This document shows, piece by piece, positions 32,101 through 41,429 of a stretch of 42,090 nt of DNA. Position numbers and translations under genes: made by a program. The notes below the pieces were generated by a model. It was not told the origin of the DNA. It worked only from the letters and a program-made list of their open reading frames with translations, and searched no databases. Position 1 is the first letter of the stretch; every line of letters starts with the position of its first letter. This stretch comes from Oehlia diaphana. Lineage: Eukaryota; Glomeromycota; Glomeromycetes; Glomerales; Glomeraceae. The stretch is from assembly GCA_003833135.1 (NCBI GenBank), contig QZLH01000928.1:9846-51935 (forward strand), read 5' to 3'.

Positions 32101-35100
32101 AATTATATAAATAATTAACTAACTTACCGATTTTCTTTTCTTTATATCCTAAAAGTGAGTCTTTGTATAATTCATTTAATTCATTTAATCTTTCTATAGC
32201 TCTATCATAACCATTATCTGCAGATCTTTTATACCACTGTAGAGCCATGTCAAAATCTTTTATTGCACCAATACCATCCTCAAAACAAATGGCAACATTA
32301 TACTGAGCAACTTTATTCTCCATATTAGCGGCTTTTAAAAATAAATTTAAAGCCATTTTTTCATCAACAGATATTCCAATACCTTTTAAATAACAATAAC
32401 CTAACATGTATAACCCAAAAGAACATTCATTATATGCACTTAAATTATAATAATAAAAAGCTAAATTATAATCTCTATTGTCAAAAGTTCCAAATTGATA
32501 AATATTTCCGATAGAGTATTGTGCAATTGCAAAATTATTATCTGCTGCTTTTTTATACCAATAAAGCGCAATTGATTCAATCTTATTAACTCCGAAACCA
32601 TTTTCAAAACAAATTCCTAAATAATATTGAGCAGCAGGATGCTCTTGTAGTGATGCAGACTTAAAGTGCTTAATTGCATCATCAATTGTGCCAAATCCTG
32701 AAAAATTTAAATATCCCATAAAAAACATATTATCCAAGCTTATCTCATAATTATTGCTTAACCATTCATAAATTTTTTCATTGGTGACATTGTATGATGA
32801 TAAGTAATCATGGAGAATTAGTTTGCGTTGATCACAAGATTTTCCTTCATTTGTTATACGTACAAATAACTTTACTAAATCTGAAACGATAGTATAGGTA
32901 TTATCAACTAATAATGTTTGTGATTGATCAGCTGTAAATTCTTGATTACTTAATGTGTGAGATGTTGGAATTGTTTTTGTTAGATTCCTAGTTGGTTCAA
33001 TATGATCATCTGCTTTATGATTCCATGAATCTATAAAAAAAAAGTTAAATTGTTATAATCAATTAATTTATTCAGATGAAAATTAAAACTCTTATTTACC
33101 TGTAATGTGGAAATTTGGAAACTCATTTGATTTTAACCTATCAAATACATTCTTCAAACATACTAAGGAATAAATAAATAAACAAGGATTATCAGAATTA
33201 CTTTTGCATTAATGAATGGAAACCATAATAATTATAAATTTTACCATTATTAAACTTTACTAGTATATTTTGTCGAGACATAATTGATTGTAACCTATCA
33301 ACTACTTGATTCATAGTCGGTCTGTTATCTGGTTCACCATCCCAACATTCTAAAAAAAAATAAAATAATCATGAGAATTACTTTGCATTAATGAATAGCA
33401 AACCATAATAATAAAAATTTTACCTGTATAAAGCTTAACATAATCATTTGGTGTGTCCGGAACAGGTATTTCTCGTAAACCCTCTGAAATTTTGAACTCT
33501 AATTCAGCTTTATTATCAGCGTAAAAAGGTGGTTTACCGCTTGAGATTTCCCATAATAATACCCCAACGCTGTATACATCAATTTTGTCATTTATTTTGT
33601 AATCTTGCATTACATTATCAGGTTTTCTTCGTTTAAATCTTTTCGGATCTAAATAGGGAAGCACGCCGTATAATTCTGTAGTGTCATGCGATGCGTCAAT
33701 TCTTTTGGATAATCCAAAATCGGCTAGCTTAATTGTATTTTGTTTAATTAAAACGTTTTTTGAATGCTACAATAAATATAAAATTGTTATAAGATATTAA
33801 ATACAGTGTATAGAACAATTTCCTAAACAATATGTTATATCTATTACCAAGTCGCAATGAACAATTCCTTCTTCGTGTAAACATGAAACAGCACTAGATA
33901 ATTGATAAGCAAAAGAAATTTTATCGTGCCAACTAAGATCCTTGAAATTATTTTTTAAATAATGGCGAAGCGATCCACCATCAGCGTATTCAAAGACTAA
34001 ATAATATTTTTTCATTTGATCACTTTGATTATCTATTATGCAAAAATAAAAAGAATTTATGGTTGAAACTTGGAGACATTAATTAATTTTAATAGTTTAA
34101 TAATTATCATACCAAGCTCAGGCTTTGTAATTCCATAGAATCTTACAATATTATCATGATAATCAACTTCACGATGAATTTCAATCTAAATTATAATCAT
34201 AAATTAAAAAAAAAATAATCCAAAAAATTTCATAAAAAAAATATATCGTAATTACCTCATTGACAATTTCCTTGACACTAATTTTTTCAAAATTATAGAA
34301 AGTCTTTAGAGCAAAATATTTTCCTGTCATTTTCCATCTTGCACGATAAACTTTAGCAAATCCGCCAATACCAATTTCTTGAATTTCACTGAAGTATATG
34401 TATTCATAAAATTTGATGTGCTTATTAGCAATTGTTTCTTCTATCCAGTTGATCCATTCATTTTCTTTAGGAATTGTTCGAAGAGTTGAGACAACATCCA
34501 GTATATTTGGGCGCTCATCTGGTTCACTTTTCCAACATCCTATTGAATAAAAAAATAGTAAAATATTCTTTTCTCCTTTTTTTTTCTTTGTTTTTAAAAG
34601 AAAATTATATAAATAAAATAACAATATTAACTTACTTATGTATAGATCGCTGTACCAAAGAGGGGTGCCATCGATTATACTTTCTCTATTCCCTCCTTGT
34701 ATTTCAAATGCTAATGTCATATCGTATTTTACACCTTCAGAGTAAAATGGTCGAAATCCACTTGAAATCTGCCACATAATAACCCCAATGCTATAAATAT
34801 CAGATTTTTCGTTTAATTTATAATTTTCATTTTGATCATTATCAATGTATTTGTTAAGGCTTTTCGGATCCACATAAGGTATCACGTCAACCATTTTTGA
34901 TGTATTATTTGATGCTTCAGAAATTCTCTTTGACAAACCAAAATCAGCCAACTTGATTTTTTTCTGATGAACAAATATATTATCTGTATGCTTCATTCGC
35001 ATTAAAAAAGCAAAGTTAAATTATCAATTAAATTATGATATTGTAACAATAATTATAAAATTTGATAATCTTACCAAATTACGATGAATTATTCCATTTT

Positions 35101-35696
35101 CATGCAAACATAATATTGCACTCGCCAATTGTAATGCCAAATTAAATTTATCATCCCATTCAAGCTCATTAAAATGCCCTTTTAAAAAGGTATTTAACGT
35201 ACCGCCATCAGCATATTCCATAACTAAAGAATATTTTTTCATAAATTCTGAACAAAAAAAAAAGTTAGTTGATTTTTTCAAAATAAATATAATATATTAT
35301 CATCTACTTATTCTTACCAGTTTCTATCCTTGTAATTCCATAGAACTCTAATATATTTTCATGAAAATTAATAAGCTGACGTAATTTTAACTATGATATG
35401 TAAAAGTATATCAATATAATTTAAATAATATATTAAATGCGAAGCATTCATAAAAAGAAGCTATAAATTTCTTTTACCTCTTTGACTACTTCCTTAAGAA
35501 TTGAGATTTGATTATTGAAAGTTTTCAAAGCAAAAATGGTGCCATTATTTTCCCAGTTCGCACAAAAGATATTTCCATATGAACCATTTCCTATTAGCTT
35601 TATATTTGTGAAATTCATATAATCAAAATATATAATATTTTTATTATAAATTGAATTTTCCAACCATTCAATGTAATAATTTAAATCTTTCGACAT
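29114..35696 (-). CDS. Kinase-like/kinase/Sel1/MACPF-like fusion protein, 16 exons, 1769 aa
   Basis: Exons (minus): 35696-35478, 35390-35318, 35247-35075, 34990-34636, 34539-34256, 34185-34113, 34032-33848, 33766-33424, 33349-33245, 33162-33100, 33030-32128, 32058-29662, 29585-29562, 29379-29356, 29280-29218, 29139-29114. All are GT-AG and in phase, giving 5310 bp. Domain 1 (about 30-295): Gly loop GNGSYG (36-41), K58, HRN (152-154) in place of HRD, DFG 171-173; probably catalytically impaired. Domain 2 (about 325-600): GIGGFAKVY (330-338), K352, HCD (451-453), DFG 470-472; probably active. Five Sel1 repeats follow (about 725-915). The C-terminal region has [13 protein letters not shown] (1057-1069), matching the spacing of the MACPF signature. 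Retaining intron 12 stops translation at 29636. No signal peptide. Role inferred: signalling scaffold coupled to a membrane-acting module. Annotation pipelines may split it into several genes. Confidence 0.75.
29662..32058 (-). other. MACPF-like exon (exon 12) of the fusion gene
   Basis: A single 2397-bp exon encodes about 799 residues and forms the C-terminal body. It starts [20 protein letters not shown] and contains F-G-x10-G-G (residues 1057-1069 of the fusion), the motif spacing of MACPF/CDC proteins, shared with the divergent neighbour (F236-G248 there). The helix region beyond it is Asn/Lys/Ser-rich. A similarly placed beta-rich C-terminal half follows in both proteins, with FG(I/L)-type strands and a conserved position for INxxxI-x-WxIIG ([20 protein letters not shown] here; KLKVNWMIIGYDINFNFILS in the neighbour). 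Homology of the two proteins is inferred from these motifs and their order. Confidence 0.6.
32128..33030 (-). other. Linker and Sel1-repeat exon (exon 11) of the fusion gene
   Basis: Encodes residues 625-926. A 97-residue linker ([20 protein letters not shown] onward, with a [15 protein letters not shown] helix) precedes five Sel1 units: [51 protein letters not shown] and [13 protein letters not shown]. This is the usual kinase-linker-Sel1 order of these fungi, extended here by the MACPF-like exon. Confidence 0.8.
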
Positions 35697-36516
35697 TTTT
35701 AACCAATTTTTTTTTTAAAAAAATATATTATATATGTGTGTAGTAAATTATGCAAATTGGCTGATCCGAATTACACAAATTACACAAATTACACACAATT
35801 TATACACAATTACACAATTACGTTCTTGATCATCGGAATTTCTAAATATTCCTTCATTTAAACTACGAATGGAAATACCGTTCGTCAATTTCGTCATAGT
35901 TTTGTTTTTCATTAAAAATTCATAATATGTACGATTTTCTATTATTATTCATAGTACCAATAAAATTTAGTTTATTATATTTCGCAATTTCTTTAATAGC
36001 TTCAATTATGTTTTGTAATACCAGTACATATTTATATGTAGTATCGTATAACATTATTTTAAAGCAATTCGAAAGTTTTTTTCCTTTATCTGTTATCATT
36101 TTAATTGAAGAAACGTTAAGTATTAATCAAAATGGTTACGTTGCTTACATCAATATAATTAATATCAAGTTCTACAACATTTGAAAGATCCATTATCTTG
36201 CTCATTTTTACTCTGAATCGAATTATTTATAGGTATAAGCTACAATAAAAAAAAATTCTTTTCGCGCTATATTGTATGACTATTGTGCGTACTTATTGTA
36301 TCACGTGATTACATGTTTACGTTTTTTATTAAGTTTCTGAGGGACCGCATATATGTCACCTGTACTACCACTATTTATATTATAAATATTGTACGTGTAT
36401 CTGTTATTAATGTACAATATTTTGCGTTACGTTTCAATTGGACTAACTAATATTTATATGTTTACAATTTTTTTTCATACATATATTACTCTTCTATCAT
36501 ATGTATAATTTTTTAA
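35697..36516. promoter_or_regulatory. Divergent intergenic region between two MACPF-like genes
   Basis: The 820 bp separate the start codons of two head-to-head genes and must hold both promoters unless the small minus frame at 35920-36099 is real. Visible: a reiterated ACAAATTACAC tract (about 35770-35822), a TCACGTGAT palindrome (about 36300) and TATATATTA near the minus-strand start. No motif can be assigned with confidence. Confidence 0.35.
35920..36099 (-). other. Small open frame, 59 aa, inside the divergent intergenic region
   Basis: ATG at 36099 reads MITDKGKKLSNCFKIMLYDT, TYKYVLVLQNIIEAIKEIAK and YNKLNFIGTMNNNRKSYIL, then stop. Composition is protein-like and better than the antisense frame, but upstream VELDINYIDVSNVTILINT is in another frame and broken. 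Probably a gene remnant; a tiny real gene cannot be excluded. Confidence 0.25.
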
Positions 36517-38739
36517 ATGGAATTCCTTAATCTTGATTGGCTTATTAAAGTAGACGTAAAAGTTCAAATTGGCGAATCTGCCGAATCACCATCGAAATGT
36601 AAATTAGTTTCTAAGCTATGTCGTACTAAAAATTTATCAGAAATTCGTAATATATTAAAAGAAAAAACTGTAATGGATGATACATTGTTATTTGCGAAAA
36701 AAAAAAATAACATGTTGGTTGAAATACCAAGAGATGATGAAAATGATTATACTTTAAATGGTATTATAAGTGATGAAACTTTATATTTAACAAAAGGTTT
36801 AGAACCTGATTGGGAATTTTTAAATGAAAAACACAAATTGGATTTTGGACGTATTGTAGCATTGGATAAATTTGAGATTGCCAAACAGAGAGCATTTAAA
36901 TTAAAGAGTTGTGAAATGGAAAAATTTGGTGCTAATGGTTATCTGGTAGGAAACTTTAAATATAGTTCGAGTGAAGATAAAATGATGAAAACAAACTTGT
37001 TTCTTACTGCAGACGCTGATGTACAGGATTTTGTAAAATTAGGGATATCATTTGGGAGGTCAAAGAATGAAAAAGCTAAATTAGAGATCAACTCATCTTG
37101 TAAATTTATAGAGCTTAATAAAATATCTTTAAAATTAAATAAATTGGAACCAACAACAGAATTTATAAAAGAAGTAGAAGAAGCTATTATATCTAAGAAT
37201 TTTAAGGGAATTACTGAGAAGTTTGGTCAATTCATTTCAACGGAAGTTATTCTGGGCGGAAGAGCTTATTTTGAAGGGTCAAAAAATTTTGCGGAAAATT
37301 CTAAAGAAGAAGCTAATAAAACTGCTATGAGTGCAGGTGCTGGAACATTCAAAATCAAGGTAGAGAATACTTCTGCATACTCAGAAGAAAATTCTAGTAG
37401 TTTCGAATATGAATTTTTTAAATTACTTGGAGGGGATTCTAACTGTGCTAAAAAGTTTGAAGAATTTAATGAAGAGGCTTGGGCTCAATCTTTGGATGAT
37501 TATAGTAATTGGGATTGTGTAAAATACAAAAATCCGACTAGCATTTTCCAACTCTTACCTGATAATTTGCGTGAGCGTATCTATTTATCAGTCGGAAAAA
37601 AAATTCTTTACTTGAAAACAGAAGATTTTGATTTTAATTATATGAGTGGTAAAATAGGAATATTCGAATTAAGAAATATTCCACAATATATTTCAAAAAT
37701 ACTTCAAGATAAAAAAGCTAAATGCAACATCTTTGCAACTGTTATTGATACAGAGGTAACAAAAAAGGATATTTTTAGTTGGAAAATTCAATATCCATCA
37801 GATGTTAATGAACATCCACGCATAATAATTCATTGTATTAAAGGATCCAAAAAAAATAGATACAAATTGAAAGTTAATTGGATGATTATTGGTTATGATA
37901 TAAATTTTAATTTCATTCTTTCAGATTTTAATATTCCACTAAAAGTACTAGAAGATCAATTTGAGGCGTTAACCAGTACTCCATCTAAAGATAATAAAAA
38001 AATCTTAGATATCGAGCATGATTCGGATATCCTTTGTTTTGGAATACCTGTATTAAATAAATTTAGTTCTTTAAATAACTCACTTGTTATTGGACATCAT
38101 TTTTTCAAGGTTCAAGAAAAAAATAAAATCGGAAGATACACATTCTCATACAGTTTGAATGATAATAATAATGTTAATTTGCCCACTTTTACCTTTTATA
38201 CGCTTATCATCTCAAATTTCCCAACTTCTAATACTTTTGGGACATTACCTTTTAAGTGTAATAATAAAGTGGAAAAATTTCTCAATTCTGCATTGAAGCA
38301 ACATAATTCATTAAAAGCGACTGAATTAAATTTTTTAAAATCGAATTGTTCACCTTTGATGCCAAAATATATTAGTTTATTTTCAACGGGAGAAGATAAT
38401 TGTGGACAAATTTTGTTGAAACAAAAACTCAAAGAAATCAAAGCAAAGCATTTTAAATCTTGTGAGAAGGAAGACTGCATTTGTAAAAAAAATGATCTGG
38501 AATGTGTATTCTTTGATCCGAATCAAGGTATTTAAAGCCATTCCAAAATTATGGTTAAAAATATGAAAGGAGTGTTTATAAGAAAAATTTCAATCTTGAT
38601 ATAATTTTTGATTTTTTTTTTTGGAAATATACAGATTGGTTTGGCCTAATCTGTTTATATATTAATTTTTACTAACCAAGTTTTCTTCTTTATAGGTAAT
38701 ATCGTCAAGGAGTTAAATTGTAATAGTTTTCATGTTTGA
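36517..38739 (+). CDS. MACPF-like protein with N-terminal ubiquitin-like region, 684 aa
   Basis: Exon 1 (36517-38527) and a short exon 2 (38696-38739) join at a phase-1 G|GT donor, adding NIVKELNCNSFHV. If the intron is retained the protein stops two codons later at 38535. Residues about 10-95 look like a beta-grasp fold (SEIRNILKEKTVMDDTLLFA). The central part holds FGQFISTEVILGG (236-248), matching the MACPF/CDC signature spacing, followed by a Glu/Ala/Lys-rich stretch and SSSFEYEFFKLLGG, as expected for a helical cluster region. The C-terminal half is beta-rich; a terminal SCEKEDCICKKNDLEC could bind metal. No signal peptide, so an intracellular pool is likely. MACPF proteins form membrane pores in defence; a comparable fungal domain is catalogued as a DUF in Rhizophagus (from memory, unverified). 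Activity here is inference. Starts head-to-head with the fusion gene. Confidence 0.8.
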
Positions 38740-39239
38740 ATTTTAATAAACTCTATTTAGTTATTATCTTGTATGTTATTTATATATTATTAACTTAGGT
38801 TAGTATTGTCAATCTATCTATTTAAATTCTAATAAAGATTATTTATTCTTTATCTCTTAAAACGTTTTGAAGCGAGTCAATAAAATAAAAATAAATATTA
38901 TAATACTTGTTATAGATTTTAAACTACACTCAAAAGCTATTAAATGGATGCTACTTTACCACCTTGCTTTAGGTTTGCAGTATTATTATTTTACCATTAT
39001 GAAAATATATGAAACAAAAAGCATAAATGGGACTCTTTCCGCCGATCATTCATGTCTAAAAATTTTAGGACGAAAGAAAGGTAGAAGTGTCCAAAAATGC
39101 ATAGCAAAGTTCAAGTTTTAACGTGTTTCAACATTACCAACTGTATGTTCACTCCTGTAGGATCACATAAGTTTTAGTCGATTTAAAATATTAGCTTTTA
39201 ATTTTCTTGTCCAAAAACTTCTTTCTTTCTGTTGGCTAA
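38740..39239. other. Intergenic stretch, no gene supported
   Basis: A plus frame at 38867-39121 starts without ATG context and is mostly AT-rich, though its end (CLKILGRKKGRSVQKCIAKF) is more protein-like. It was not accepted as a gene. Confidence 0.3.
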
Positions 39240-39460
39240 AAGGTGACGACTCATAAAAAGGGCCAAGTAGTCGAGATGTCGACTCTAACAAAAGTTGATA
39301 GGAGGTAATAAGACAGGCCCGGGAAAAACAAAAAAGCCTACCTTTCGGTAGTGAAGGTCTTTATTTTGCTATTTGGATTTTTTGGTTTCTTCGTTGCTGT
39401 TTTTTTCGGTCGGCGCAAGCACAAATTTTAATGGGGCCGCAGCAAGTCACGTTAGGGTGT
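39240..39460. other. GC-richer block with hairpin, probable retroelement 3' region
   Basis: Contains TAGTCGAGATGTCGACTC, ACAGGCCCGGGAAAAAC, the hairpin CTACCTTTCGGTAG (about 39340), a TTTGG/TTCTTCGTTGC run and GGCGCAAGCACAAATTTTAATG followed by GGGGCCGCAGC. Composition breaks sharply with the flanks and there is no frame. It resembles the untranslated end of a non-LTR element; this is inference. Confidence 0.3.
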
Positions 39461-39581
39461 TCAGTCAACTAAGTAAATCAAAACTATATGTGGTACCATA
39501 TAAAAACATATTATTGAATTTTTTTTGTGAAACAAAAATGTCGGACCCTTGATTATGTAATAATTGAGGTAGCATCGTAAA

Positions 39582-40246
39582 TTGTTAAATTTGAGTCTTT
39601 TAAAAATTGATGATAAGAATGGAAAATATCTTCCCTTTATTTGGCCCTTTTGGATATCGCATAATTCCTTGCTAGAGATATATCTTTCTCAGGTAATTCT
39701 TGTATCATTGAAAATTAAAGAGATTTTTGTGGATTCTTATTATCAATGGGCGCCTCTACATTAATAGATAACACTTCTTCATCAAAAAATACCTCTTCAT
39801 TGACAGAATATACATCTTCACTGGTAGATAATGCCTTTTCATTACTTTTCCTAGTGCTCCTAAACGAACGGTCAACCCGGGTCATGTGACCCGGTGACCC
39901 GCATGACCCGATCCGATTGACCCGAGTTATTGAACAAATACTAATTTATTATAATAAATGAATGATAACAAAGCTTCATAATATTATAAATCTATTAAAT
40001 CTATTATAATTTCATTAAGGTTTCATTATAATGCCGAAAAAATGGTGGTTGCTCATTTTTTTTCCTTTGAAAATTCGGGTTTAGACCTGGGATATCCGGT
40101 CGAACTATACTCGGGTCGGGTTTAGAGTCTAGACTTTTTCACTTTGGTCAGGTCGGGTATATCTTCAAAACCCACCCGACTTGACCCGTTAGGAGCACTA
40201 ACTTTTCCAATATTTATCAAGACATGCTTTATTTGCTTTTTTTTAA
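39582..40246 (+). pseudogene. Gene fragment interrupted by a MITE
   Basis: Two coding-like pieces. At 39582-39764 a frame without ATG reads SLLKIDDKNGKYLPFIWPFW, ISHNSLLEIYLS and could be an exon with the donor CTCAG|GTAATT near 39690. A second frame from ATG 39746 reads MGASTLIDNTSSSKNTSSLT, EYTSSLVDNAFSL and is cut at 39851 by the 349-bp element; reading across the empty site it continues LFQYLSRHALFAFF and stops at 40246 (47 aa). Family unknown; a real gene is doubtful. Confidence 0.25.
39852..40200. mobile_element. 349-bp hAT-type MITE with 8-bp target duplication
   Basis: ACTTTTCC (39844-39851) is repeated exactly at 40201-40208. Ends: TAGTGCTCCTAAACG on the left and, read inward from the right, TAGTGCTCCTAACGGGTCAA. 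Subterminal zones consist of iterated ACCCGG/GACCCG words (GGTCAACCCGGGTCATGTGA on the left; CGGGTCGGGTTTAGAGTC and GGTCAGGTCGGGTATATC on the right) around a short AT-rich core with no frame. Layout and duplication length match the 26988 element, although the iterated word and terminal bases differ. Confidence 0.75.
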
Positions 40247-40528
40247 ATGAAACGGCGTTTGTATGATTTATGTATACCCATCTCTTACTGTTAAATTAGA
40301 TGTACAACTTTAACTATTTTGTATCTTAAGAAAAAAACTATAAGAAAATCATTAATGCAACTATATAAACAAAGTTACGAAGCTATTTGTTACATTTAAT
40401 ATAAGATACCTAGTATTTAGTTTGAAAAGTTGAACTTGATATATAGATGGATTTTTAGTCTATAATACTAGAAAATTTAGTGGTTAATGTAAAAAAATGC
40501 TTCGTAACTTTATGATCATAGTTAATAA

Positions 40529-41230
40529 AAATTAATTAATAGCAAAATAGCCGAGAAAGAAGTTGTTATTCAAATTTTCCAATACAAAATTATCTGGATC
40601 ATAAAAGAAGATACCAGACAGAAAGGGAACGAATTATTTTTAGCAGCAAATTATGAGGCTACTAACGAAAATGAATTTTTAATAGTTATTAGAAGTGTGA
40701 TTATAGGTTTAATTTTGATCAATATAAAAACTGATTTAGTGTTAGGAATAGATAAAAAAATTACAAAATTAATTATGAATTTTATACACAATTTAAGTAA
40801 TAGGAAAAAAATAGATAGTGACTATTATTTAGAATTATTATTTTTAGAAAATTATTTGGAAAAAAATGATATCAAAATAATATACGAAAAAGAAGAAGAA
40901 GGGAAAATAATAGAGGATATAAAGGAAAATAGAACAAATAAAATACTAAAAGCGGAAGCAGTAGAAAAGAAATTTCATCATACAATTGAGATATTTGATC
41001 AAGCATTATTAGTTAACGAATTTAATTTAATTTGAAATAACAACGTTATAACGGGCAGTTATAGGAAATGGCGGAAAAAAGTATCGACGGCTATTTGGAA
41101 GAATGAAATTTTGAATAGTGATAAATTAAACGATCTGTTTATGTATAATTACAAAAGAGAATTCGATTGGAACAGTACTTTAGAATTTATTAGTAATCGT
41201 ATTAATTTTACTAAGGCCGGGCAAAGTTAA
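40529..41230 (+). pseudogene. Non-LTR retrotransposon remnant (RNase H-like/C-terminal part)
   Basis: One frame stays open from 40529 to TAA 41228-41230 except for a single TGA at 41033-41035. It reads IAEKEVVIQIFQYKIIWIIK, then FLAANYEATNENEFLIVIRS, LSNRKKIDSDYYLELLFLEN and, beyond the TGA, YRKWRKKVSTAIWKNEILNS and YKREFDWNSTLEFISNRINF. The order (an RNase H-like helix pair, then a Trp/Lys-rich segment ending in FDWN) resembles the C-terminal part of LINE-like ORF2 proteins of this lineage as I remember them. It is 5' truncated and carries one nonsense change, so it is recent but dead. Confidence 0.45.
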
Positions 41231-41429
41231 TTTTTAGATTCTCGTGACATAAAATTTTAAAATTGACACGGTCACCTGGTTTTTTTTTTTTTCATATGTA
41301 AATTTTTTATATGTATTTTGTATTATGTTTTGTATTACACAAATATGTCTTGTATTACACAAACAAAGATAAAATTGTTAAATCTATGTAAATCTATCTT
41401 CCGCCACTTTTTTTTAAATAAAATCTGAT

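Noticed and set aside
34474..34779. Plus frame inside the fusion gene
   Set aside because: Antisense to kinase exons 4-5 and their intron.
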